From positions 79,936,358-80,000,357 of the forward strand of contig CM065814.1 of the NCBI GenBank assembly GCA_033398695.1: a stretch of 64,000 nt of DNA, read 5' to 3'. The DNA is from Orobanche coerulescens. Taxonomy: Eukaryota; Streptophyta; Magnoliopsida; Lamiales; Orobanchaceae. Positions 1 through 9,303 of the stretch are shown here, piece by piece (position 1 is the first letter of the stretch; each line of letters opens with the position of its first letter). The position numbers and the translations under genes are program-made. Under the pieces are notes generated by a model, which was not told the DNA's origin, searched no databases, and saw only the letters and a program-made list of their open reading frames with translations.

Positions 1-400
1 GAGGTGTGAACTGGTATTTACTATTTGTCGCCTCGTGGTGATTTGTGTGTTGTCGCATGAGTGTGAGCTGTCGAAGCTTGGGTTTGTACGTTTGTGTACA
101 TGTGTGATTGTTTCATGATGTTTGTAATTATGTGCTGGTTATCGTTCGGGCCGTCGAGGTCTGCGAACGATACCGTCATTGCTGTAATGTTTGTGTGTGT
201 GTATTACCTTGCGATGGTAATCGTTGTATATGATATGTGTTATGATTCTTTGTTGTGCTGAGTTGGCATCTCCGCTATGTTGTTTTGCGACGTTATGCCC
301 CATTGTATCTAGCATTTGTATTTTTGGTATGCCGAGCCGAGACGTTTCAACTGTGATGTGTCGGGGCATGCACGTGTAAATTGTCCTTCTCGTCGGTAAC
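1..400 (+). pseudogene. Gypsy-A gag remnant with one zinc knuckle
   Basis: No long open frame survives. Positions 346-387 translate in one frame to FNCDVSGHARVNCP, a retroviral-type CCHC knuckle in which only the first Cys has become Arg (CGT for TGT). The same knuckle type (CFNCDSAGH) ends the gag of Gypsy-D. In both elements the knuckle lies about 1 kb before the polypurine tract with no pol between, so Gypsy-A appears to be a gag-only, non-autonomous gypsy element. The rest of gag lies off the window to the left or is too decayed to read. Confidence 0.55.
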
Positions 401-1330
401 ACATTTCAAGTGTGGACTCGAGGGACACCGAATTCAATTTTGCGAATTGGCTACCGAGACTTTTGGAGTTCGCGCTTCAGCGCAGTTATCAGAATCGGCT
501 TTGAGAGGCATTTGAAGGATGTTTCTGTCGGTTGCTTGTTGTGTTGTCGCCTTGATTTCGTTGTTGTGAGTTTCAGGGTCAACACTTCTTTTAGAAGAGG
601 TCGAATATAATACCCGTATTATTTTTGGCTTCTGCATTTTTTTTCTTTCTCAAGTCTATCGACTCACTCGTGTTCGTAGATATTTTCTGAACTTGTTCTG
701 TATTTCGGTTTCATCATTCGGACGAGCTGTGATCTTGTTTTGAGTCAATCTGGTTATCGCTATGACTTTTCCGAGTTCGGTTCGATTCTTGTGAACCTCG
801 GAGTTGTTGTTTGAATTTTATTGTTCTTCGTGATTCAAACATGATTGTTCGCTTTTTGTTGTCTCGACCGTTGTGGTTCAATCGTTTGATTGTTCGGTTA
901 TTGTTGATCTCGTCTCGTGATTGTTGAGCGTTCAGACTCCTTCGGGAAATTAGTCTCATTTTCGATCTTCCAACCCTTGGGCGGTGGAATTCCGTATTTG
1001 TTCAACATTTGGTTCGCGTTTTGATTGATGTACCGTTGGGTTGGTCAATCATATTGATTTTTGTTCGTTGTGTTTTGTGATTGTTTGGATAATTGACTTG
1101 ACTATATTATCCGTTTAATGACGCTTTATCACTTGTTGGTTTTATTATGTTCTACCAGCGATGTGTTGGTCGTCGTGGAGCGTGTTTCCACGCCATTTAT
1201 CCTTTTGCCTTGCTTGTAACGTCTCGCCAATGGGCGTAAGTTACTCGTTTCTTGTGTATCTCGTTGAGTTTTCCTGGCGGGATATTGCTTCTCCCTACTT
1301 GTTTTAAGTTTCGGGACGAAACTTCTTTTA
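401..1330 (+). mobile_element. 3' untranslated internal region of Gypsy-A, with an LTR-like duplication
   Basis: This stretch has no coding signal. The last 300 bp resemble the matching region of Gypsy-D and share the phrase TTTCGGGACGAAACTTC before the polypurine tract. A second, decayed copy of that junction occurs at about 575-620: a CTTCTTTTAGAAGAGG tract followed by TATAATACCCG. From 606 to about 1010 the sequence can be aligned by eye to the first 400 bp of the LTR at 1343, with shared anchors such as GACTTTTCCG and GGGAAATTA. It looks like an old duplication or a scrap of a related LTR. Confidence 0.4.
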
Positions 1331-1342
1331 AGGAGGGTAGAA
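1331..1342 (+). other. Polypurine tract of Gypsy-A
   Basis: AGGAGGGTAGAA lies immediately before TGTAATACCCG, the start of the LTR. It would prime plus-strand DNA synthesis. Its position shows that the LTR to the right is a 3' LTR and that the element reads on the plus strand. Confidence 0.8.
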
Positions 1343-1904
1343 TGTAATACCCGTAATTTCGATTTCCGGTAATTTCTTTTTTTTGGCGGAAGTCCGTTTT
1401 GATGACTCTATCATGACGTTTCGTCATTCTGAGAATGATTAATTCTACCCTTTTTGACATCCGAGTTTGTTTCGGTGTCGTTTTGTTGAGTTCCGTGCTT
1501 TTTAGCGACTTTTCCGCACTTGAGTTTGATTCTTGCGAATATCGTTCGAAACTGCTGTTTCGAGTTTCCCATAAGTCCGTTTAACTTTGTTAGACGTGTC
1601 GCGAACTTCGGTTTGGTGTTTCGATCATGTATTGTGTATTTCGGACGTTTTGGGCCATTTTCGTAATTTCCCAAAGTTTGGGGAAATTACTTTTCGTTGT
1701 CGAATTTCGAACCTTCGGGTGGTCGGAATCGTGTGTTCTCTTAGTGCTCGAGTTCGTCTCTGCGAGTACTTCATAACCGTATCTTCGATTCGTATTCAGG
1801 ATCGGGTTTCGGGGTCGTTCGGGCCGTCGGAGTTGGCCCCGGCCGAGTCATGGCCGGGCGATGCAGGCCGGGCGTGCTTGGCGAGTTACGGCCGTTAGTG
1901 CTCG

Positions 1905-2046
1905 GCAGTTACGTACGTAAGGCCGGTTACGTAGGTAAGGCCCTAGCCGGTTACGTACGTAACAGGCCGGCAGATTTGGGGCAGTGACTCGGTTACATAC
2001 GTAAGCCTTGGCGATTCGTCGTAACCTGCCGTGACGACTATTTAAA
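1905..2046 (+). promoter_or_regulatory. Putative U3 promoter: ACGT palindromes and TATA box
   Basis: Two perfect GTTACGTACGTAA palindromes and two near copies (GTTACGTAGGTAA, GTTACATACGTAA) lie within about 100 bp. They are followed by TATTTAAA at 2039-2046. The layout matches U3 of the other gypsy LTRs here. TACGTA is an ACGT-core (A-box) of the kind bound by plant bZIP factors; binding is inference. Confidence 0.55.
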
Positions 2047-2211
2047 GCCTATGATCGGTTTTTTCGCCATTTTTTCCTTCTTCTCCTTATCTTACGCAGC
2101 TGGAGTTGTTCTTATCATGGAGCCATGTTGTTTAACAACAAATCCATGAAGTTCTTGAGGTTATATCATTGATCAATCATCCTATAACCTCCTTCGATCC
2201 AGCAAATCAAG

Positions 2212-3898
2212 GTGAGATTTCTTAGAACCCTATTTTGAGAAATTTTGGGGTTTTTACATCTTTGTCCGATTCGTTCCGTATTGTTGATTAATTCATGTTG
2301 GGTATGATTAATCTTGGTAGTATTCTTGTGTTTAACATCATTTAATCCATCGTTCTTCGTCGAGTCGAAGTATAATTCTTGATTTCATTCAAATCGACTC
2401 TTTGGGGGATTTGTTCTCGATCTCGTTTTCCATCTGTTTTTGATGGATCGATTGCGGTTAAATGATGTTGTTAAACATATTCTATGGATTTTATATCCAT
2501 ATTTCAACTTGGAATTCCATTTTCGTGTTTTGACGGGACGAATCGTGTTCTTGGCCGTTTTGGGGGAAACACTTGAACTTTCGTCATTCGTTCCATGAAT
2601 TCAACGGTTTTGAGTCGTGTTATGGAATTCATTTCATTGTTGTCATTGCCCTTCGTAGTTTATGACCGCGAGTTGGCGATCGGTGGAGTCGGCGGGTTCG
2701 TAGTCGGTTCGTGTCAACCTACTTCGGTCGATTCTCCGCGTTGTTCTTATTCGAGGCAAATACCTTGTCCATACATTTCTTGTTTTGTGGATATGATGAT
2801 TGGTGATCGTCTTGGTATGTTTGTTTGTTTGTTTGAAATGAGTTTTCAAAATATTTGGCTAGCCTCGTTAAAGGCTCACTTTCAAAACGCGTGTGTTTTG
2901 TAAATTGTGTGGGTTGTAAGTGACTACGTGAATCCTTTGGATATGTTTGGTGTTGATGTTGCGCTTGATAATGCGTGTGTACGTATATTATCTCTTTTCG
3001 GGGCGTTATGGTTTGACGTGGCGTTTTGCTAACTGTTTGATGCCTCTAGGTAAATTGTTTGGATATCCTTGGTGTGATATGTTACTTGTGCATAATTGTT
3101 TCGCTAGCCAGCCTCGGGTGGGATTTATGGCTTCGTCCCGGTCCTAGGCGATGCCTGTGTGTGTATGTTTAGTGAATGTATTTTACTCACTCCGGGAGGG
3201 TCCGACGGGGCCTCGGGGGAATCTATGACTTCACTTTGAGTTCACGAGTAAAAACTTCACAGGTTGATGTGTATGTTTAGTGAATGTATTTTACTCACTT
3301 CGGGAGGGTACGACGGGGCCTCGGGGGAATCTATGACTTCACTCTGGGTTCACGAGGAAAAACTTCACAGGTTGATGTGTATGTTTTGTGAATGTGTTTG
3401 CTCTCCTCGGGAGGGTTCGACGGGGCCACGGAGGGAGTCCAATGGTTTCGCCCTTGATTCACGAGTGAAACTTCACGGGTGCGTGTGTATTTTATGTCCG
3501 TCGAGGACACGTGACGTGGGTTTTAACCTTGTGTATTGTTATTGGTTTCATTTGTGAAAAACAAAACCTTTGGGCTGTGACCCTGTTGATTTTTGGAAAG
3601 ACAAGGATTCAGAAATCCTAAATTGTTTTCTATTAAAACTCTCGATGGCATTTTAAACTGTTTTATAAATTGTTTCCCTTTATTTGTGATCTTTCGGTTT
3701 TGGAAATATTTACCCAAACTCTTGCCTCGGGAAGTATTTTTTCTTTACGTTTGGCTCTTTGAGGATTTCCTAGTTATTGTTATTTGTGGAATGTGAATTG
3801 TATGGCTCGTATTTGCACTTTGTTCTTGCACTAGCAAAACAGTGGAGTTTTGCTAACCCCCGAGTATTCGGGGGGTGGATGTCTGTTTTTGCATTCAG
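2212..3898 (+). other. Candidate intron inside the Gypsy-A LTR
   Basis: Donor-like CAAG|GTGAGA lies about 165 bp after the TATA-like box. Acceptor-like GTCTGTTTTTGCATTCAG|GT ends at 3898, 24 bp after a 7-bp-stem hairpin. Equivalent pairs occur in the same order in the other gypsy LTRs of the window. This is predicted from sequence only. Confidence 0.45.
3155..3478 (+). repeat. Three 108-bp tandem repeats in the Gypsy-A LTR
   Basis: The phrase GTATGTTT recurs at 3163, 3271 and 3379, exactly 108 bp apart. Each is followed by a CTC..GGGAGGGT.CGACGGGGCC block and a CACGAG..AAACTTCAC block. Copies 1 and 2 are close; copy 3 is more diverged. The array lies inside the predicted LTR intron. Confidence 0.85.
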
Positions 3899-4230
3899 GT
3901 TTGGGAGCATAACACAGGGTCGGCACGAAGAATGATGAAAGATGAACGATACTAATCACACGCGGATCCGTATGAGGTCGTTGGTTTAGTTATAGTTTAT
4001 TTTCTGCTGCAGTATTCTTTCCCATTGTACGGGAGTGTTTGTATTCGACCCCTGCGTGGGCATGTAACGAATTTGAGTTGTATGTATTTATTGAAAGACC
4101 AAATCGGTCTACTGAGTCATTTTAGCCTTAAAGGCATTGTCGATATATTTTATGTTGTTACTAGCCTGGTAGATCCTTGAGGAAAGCTTCTACGGCATGT
4201 AATATCCCTGAGAGGATTGGGGGTGTTACA

Positions 4231-5405
4231 TATTCCTCAATTGTTTGATCTGACTCTCAAGTATCTTGATTGGTCTCTCCTCAAAGGTGCCATCATTATC
4301 TATCTCGATCTCATCGAACTCAATGATATGACTGGGATCCGGTACATACTTTCGCAATTGGGATACGTGAAACACATTGTGAACGTGACTCAGCGATGGT
4401 GGTAAGGCCAACCTGTATGCTAAATCCCCAACTCTCTCGAGGATCTCAAATGGTCCGATATATCTCGGACTTAGCTTACCTTTCCACCCAAAATGGAAAA
4501 TTCCTCATGTAGGAGACACCTTCAGTAGTACGTGGTCCCCAATGTCGAACTCTAGAGGGCGACGATGCACATCTGCATAAGACTTCTGTCGACTCTGGGC
4601 AGTCAACAGTCTTTCCTGAATCAAAGCTATCTTCTCTTGAGTTTGAACTATCAATTCCGGTTACGTCCCGATCAAGTCCGAAGAAACATCCCAGCACAGG
4701 GGTGATCGGCATCTTCTCCCGTACAAAGCTTCAAATGGTGCCATCTTAATAGAAGCATGCCAACTATTGTTGTAGGTGAATTCAATCAATGGCAAGTGAA
4801 CTTCCCAATCAGTTGACCAATCCAAAGCACAAGCTCTAAACATGTCTTCTACTGTTTGTATAGTCCTTTCGGACTGACCGTCTGTTTGGGGATGATAAGC
4901 CGTGCTAAAGTTTAGCTCGGTCCCCAAAGCCCTGTGAACTGCCTTCCAGAAGTGCGACACGAAGCGACCATCTTGATCTGAAATAATGGTCTTCGGCGTC
5001 CCGTGCAATCTGACTATCTCTGCAACAAATACTCGTGCCAATTTCTCGGGTCCCCACATGTCTTTAATTCCTAGGAAATGAGCCGACTTGGTTAGTCAAT
5101 CAACCATAACCCAAATCATGTTCATTCCCGTCTTGGTCCTTGGCATATTGGTGATGAAATCCATCGAGATATCCTCCCACTTCCACTCAGGGATCGGAAG
5201 CGGCTTTAACATTCCGGCAGGTCGCTGATGTTCAATCTTAACCTGCTGACAAGTCAAACACTTCGAAACGTACTTTGCCACGTCCTTCTTCATATTTCCC
5301 CACCAGAAGTTTTGTTTTAGATCCTTATACATCTTACTGCTGCCCGGGTGAATAGAATAGGGCGCGCTGTGAGCTTCCTTCAGAATTGCCCGTCTCAATT
5401 CATCA
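4231..5405 (-). pseudogene. Gypsy-B integrase, truncated at its C-terminus
   Basis: The integrase joins retroelement cDNA to host DNA. Visible parts are the N-terminal HHCC zinc-binding region (H..H..CLTCQQ, about 5370-5240), the catalytic core with the first Asp in SMDFI, the second in ISDQDGRF and the Glu in GQSERTIQ, then the conserved APFEALYGRRCRSP block and the C-terminal [16 protein letters not shown] segment. One frame carries nearly all of it but is broken by TGA at 5096-5098 (probably a former CGA), TAA at 4661-4663 and a further stop near 4508. It is cut off at 4231 by the inserted Gypsy-A LTR, just before the usual end of the polyprotein. Confidence 0.9.
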
Positions 5406-6138
5406 TCATTCGGGAACGCAAAGTCGAATCTGAAATCTCAGAACTCCATCATCTTGTATCACGAATCCTGGGGCCTTTCCTTTCTTTACTTCGTCACATA
5501 ACCGAAGGATAAGAGAATCGTTCAACTGCTTAGATTTGATTTCCTCGACAAGTGACGAAGTCAGTTCCATCACGTATAGTTGCCCTTGGATTCCTGGTGA
5601 CCATACTTCAATCCCTTCGCGGATCAGTTCTCGTTGAATGCTGGTTTGGGACGTAAGTGCTTCCAACACTTGAAGAAAAATAGGTTTACGGATCAATGCA
5701 TCTGCTACTACGTTTGCTTTACCCGGATGATAGAGAACTTCCAAGTCGTAATCCTTGATCAATTCCAGCCACCTTCCCTGCCTCATGTTTAATTCTTTCT
5801 GACTGAAAATGTACTTGAGGCTTTTATGATCTGTAAAGATCTGACAATGAGTACCGTATAAATAATGTCGCCAAATTTTCAAGGCAAATACCACATCTGC
5901 TAACTCCAGATCATGAGTCGGGTAATTAACTTCATACGGTTTCAACTATCGAGAAGCATAGGCGATCACCTTATCCCCTTGCATCAACACACATCCCAGA
6001 CCCTGATTTGAAGCGTCGTTGTATACCATAAATCCATCAGTTCCATCTGGTAATGCTAATATAGGTGCTGTCGTCAGTCTCTTCTTAAGTTCATCAAAAC
6101 CAGCCTGGCATTTCTCATCCCACGTGAACTTTTGAGTT
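5406..6138 (-). pseudogene. Gypsy-B RNase H
   Basis: RNase H would degrade the RNA strand during reverse transcription. The catalytic-type motifs are present: the Asp of [10 protein letters not shown], the Glu of the [12 protein letters not shown] helix and the Asp of [12 protein letters not shown] frameshift near 6140 separates it from RT. A TAG at 5946-5948 stands where Gypsy-C has CAG (Gln). A further frameshift near 5410-5440 separates it from integrase. The linker at about 5700-5450 ends in the [10 protein letters not shown] segment common to gypsy elements. Confidence 0.88.
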
Positions 6139-7746
6139 TTACCTTAATAAATGAGTGAGTGGACGAGCAATTTTGGAAATTCCCTCTACAAAACGGCGAT
6201 AATATCCAGCAAGTCCTAAGAAGCTTCGGACTTCTTTCACGTTTTTAGGAGCTTCCCATTCCAAGATTGCTTCGATTTTCTTCGGGTCCACCTGAACTCC
6301 ATCAGCTGATATCACATGCCCAAGGAAAGTTACTTCCCTAAGCCAGAACTCACATTTAAAAAGCTTCACATAGAGCTGTTCCTTCCTTAAGGTGCTCAAA
6401 ACCACACGCAAATGCTCGGCATGCTCCTCTGTGTCTTTCGAAGAAAACAAGATGTCATCAATGAAAACGACCCCAAACTTATCTAGGTATTCTAAGAATA
6501 CCCGATTCATCAGTTGCATAAATACCACAGGAGCATTGGTAAGTCCGAATGGCATCACCACGAATTCATAGTGCCCGTACCGGGATCTGAAAGCAGATTT
6601 CGGTATATCCAATTCCTTAATTCTCAACTGATGATATCCTGATCGCAAGTCAATCTTCGAGAATACCCTTGCTCCTTGCAGTTTATCAAACAAGTCATCG
6701 ATCCGAGGTAAAGGATACTTGTTCTTGATCGTCACCTTGTTTAGCTCCCTGTAATCAATACATAACTGGAGGGATCCGTCTTTCTTCCGGACAAAGAGAA
6801 CGGGTGCTCCCCAAGGAGAAACGCTAGGTTGAATATAACCCTTCTGTAATAATTCATCCAGTTGCTTCTTTAGTTCATACATCTCGGTTGGCGCCATGCG
6901 GTATTGTGCTCTGGAAATAGGAGCGGCTCCAGGCTCTAATTCGATAGTGAACTCCACTTCTCTCCACGGAGGTAACCCAGGTAGTTCGTCAGGGAATACA
7001 TCTGAGAATTCATTCACAACTGGAATAGACGAGAGCTCTGCTCCTTCTTCTTTCCTCATGGCATAGCACCAAAGTCCATGACATCCCTGCTTCAGTAATT
7101 TCACAGCTTTCATTGCTTTGATCAATTTTCCCGAGCTTCCCGGTCTCCATCCTATGAATAGGTGTTCAGATCTGTCATTAGCAATGATAGAAATGACTCT
7201 CTTTCGGTAATTCAGAATAGCTCCATAACGGTTGAGCCAATCGTCTCCGAGAATTAAGTCGTCGCCATGGATGTCAACTACAATAAGATTCGATGGCCAA
7301 TCTCTCCCTCCTATAGACACTGGAAAATCTCTAGTTTCTAGGGTTCCTACAATTCTATCTCCGCTCGGCAAACCCACAACATATGGTTCACAATCAAATA
7401 AACACGAGATTTTCAAACGATTTACACAATTCAATGATATGAAAGAATGTGTAGATCCGGAATCGAATAAGACACTAACTGGTTGCAAAAGGATCTGAAT
7501 CGTACCTGATGCAACAACAGTGTTCTGATCGTCAGATTTCCTCATCTCGTACAGGCGCGGAGGAACGGACCCAGCACTGGATGTCTCTCTCTTCACAACA
7601 TTCTGCTGCTGAAACCCACTCTGCTGCGTCTGGTTCACACTTATTTCCTTCGGAACTGGCACCGGAGTGCGAGTACCAAACGATCTAGTCACCACTCCAC
7701 AGAAAGCCGCATGGTGCCCTACTTGCCCACAATCGAAACAAGTCAC
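6139..7746 (-). pseudogene. Gypsy-B protease and reverse transcriptase (535 open codons)
   Basis: This is the longest intact stretch of the element. Residues 1-16 hold the second gag zinc knuckle ([14 protein letters not shown]). The aspartic protease has its active-site DSG at residues 95-97 (about 7464-7456) and a GDDWL flap-side motif near 167. RT follows from about residue 260, with the [13 protein letters not shown] block near 321-335, DLRSGYHQ near 366 and the catalytic FIDD at 428-431 (about 6465-6454), which corresponds to YxDD. The frame ends at TAA after a one-base shift relative to Gypsy-C. It has no ATG of its own and would be part of a gag-pol polyprotein. Confidence 0.92.
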
Positions 7747-8759
7747 AGAAGATGCGGGGTAATCACATCTAATATGCCCTGCTCGACCACAATTATAGCA
7801 CTTCTTTGATGCGTCCGAAACTACTGATGTTGTCCAGAACTTCTTTCCACCTCTAGAAGGATGTGGAGGTTTCCTAGATGAGAAAAAGTAAGACTGGCCC
7901 TTACGGGCCCCACCACTCTAGTTTTCCGAGAAGTTGCCGGTCACTTTCTGTTTCTTTGCCTCCATTGATTTCTCCACCGCCGCCTCTTTCATGTCGTAGG
8001 CCAGCGCTTTGTCTTGATACTGTCGCAACGTAGTACACTCGAATCCGGACATGTACTGCTGAATCTCCGGCTTCATTCGCATATCGAAATGAAAAATCTT
8101 TTCTGCCTACGTTCTGACCAAGTGTCGCACACAAGTCAGCTGATGATTAAAAGTTTTGATTATGTCTGTCACAGTCGCTTCTGAACTCTGTGGTGAGAAA
8201 AACTCTCGGATTTTTGCCTCTCTAACTGGACGAGGATAATACTGTGCTTCCATCATTAGTTTGAATTCCGTCCAATCCGCATTATGATTCTCGGGTCGAA
8301 TAGCTTCCCACCAGTCAAAGGCCTCCCCAGTCAGAAAATACTGGGCAATGGAAACCTTCCAGTCCTCGGGACAGTTAATACCCGCGAATATCTTCTCTAA
8401 CTCCTTTAGCCAATGATCCCAAGTAAGTGCCTCAGCAGATCCGTCAAATTTTGGCGGGTGCAATTTGACCACCTCAGCAAGCCATCTGTCTCCCCGGTTA
8501 TCCTCGTGGTCTTTCTTTGTCCCATTCTTTGTCTGCATGCGGTCAACTACACAATGGCCCGGTTTATCTGAGCCACCACCTGTTGAAGCACTCCCGGTAT
8601 GTTAGTATTCGCGTCGTCATTCGCCGATCCCTGCTGCCCTCCAGAATGGGAATCGGTTCTACTAGCCGATAATTCTGGGGTAGTTGCGGAATCCTCCTGT
8701 CTCGCGTTACCACATCCGCTTCCACGACCGCGTCCACGTCCACGTCCTCCTCTCAACAT
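7690..8759 (-). pseudogene. Gypsy-B gag
   Basis: Gag forms the particle that packages the RNA. The likely start is the ATG at 8759, giving MLRGGRGRGRGRG, an Arg-Gly-rich N-terminus also found in Gypsy-C. A frameshift near 8547 leads into the retrotransposon gag core (HPPKFDGSAEALTWDHWL ... AFDWWEAIRPE). TAG codons at 8107-8109 and near 7919 break the frame. Two zinc knuckles follow: [14 protein letters not shown], in which the final Cys is Tyr, and an intact [14 protein letters not shown]. The same Cys-to-Tyr change is present in Gypsy-C. Confidence 0.88.
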
Positions 8760-8987
8760 ACTGTAAACACAATTTCTCAATATCCAGGACAAAATTTTCA
8801 AAATAAAGCCCGTCAAATACTCACAAAATAGAAATCAAGTAAAACAGAAGTATAAGAGATTAGGAGACTTACAACCACGGTCCACATGACGACTTTGGCT
8901 GAACAGTGATGTTACGAATGACCCGTAAATCAATAACGTAAATAGACCCAACTTAAAACCCGACTGCCAAGATATCCATGAATCTTA

Positions 8988-8999
8988 GCTCCGATACCA
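8988..8999 (-). other. Primer-binding site of Gypsy-B (initiator Met-tRNA type)
   Basis: On the minus strand this reads TGGTATCGGAGC, five bases after the end of the 5' LTR. It pairs with the 3' end of plant initiator Met tRNA, allowing one mismatch. The leader from here to the gag ATG at 8759 shows nothing else recognisable. Confidence 0.88.
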
Positions 9000-9303
9000 T
9001 ATTCTGTAACACCCCGAGATATTCGGAATAATTACAGCGTCGTAAACCCTTTAAGTAAGGATTTACAAAGCTAATTAAAAGAAATGTGAATAATCCAACA
9101 ATACCGCAGAAATTCAAATTACAAAACCGGTTCCAACCGATCCAACGAGCTAATTAATACAACCATATCGAAATGATAATAGTAAGACACGCGTACTCGA
9201 GTACTGAAAATGAACCAAGAAGACAATCAAAAGAAACGACAAACATCACTGACCTCTTCGTCGTCACATCAGTACTGTGGCTGTTTCCCCGCTCCTCGGC
9301 TAC

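Larger units (their letters stand above)
1343..4230 (+). mobile_element. 3' LTR of Gypsy-A (2888 bp)
   Basis: The LTR starts TGTAATACCC after the polypurine tract and ends GGGGGTGTTACA, where Gypsy-B coding sequence resumes on the other strand. In order it holds an ACGT-palindrome array and TATA-like box (1905-2046), a splice-donor-like site (2212), a 108-bp tandem repeat, a CCCCCGA-GTAT-TCGGGGG hairpin (3857-3874), an acceptor-like site (3898), and a terminal GTAATATCCC module shared with the other gypsy LTRs. The 5' LTR, and so the TSD partner of TATTC (4231-4235), is off the window. Confidence 0.85.

Noticed and set aside
7232..7498. 88-codon plus-strand frame within Gypsy-B
   Set aside because: It is a shadow of the protease coding sequence on the minus strand.
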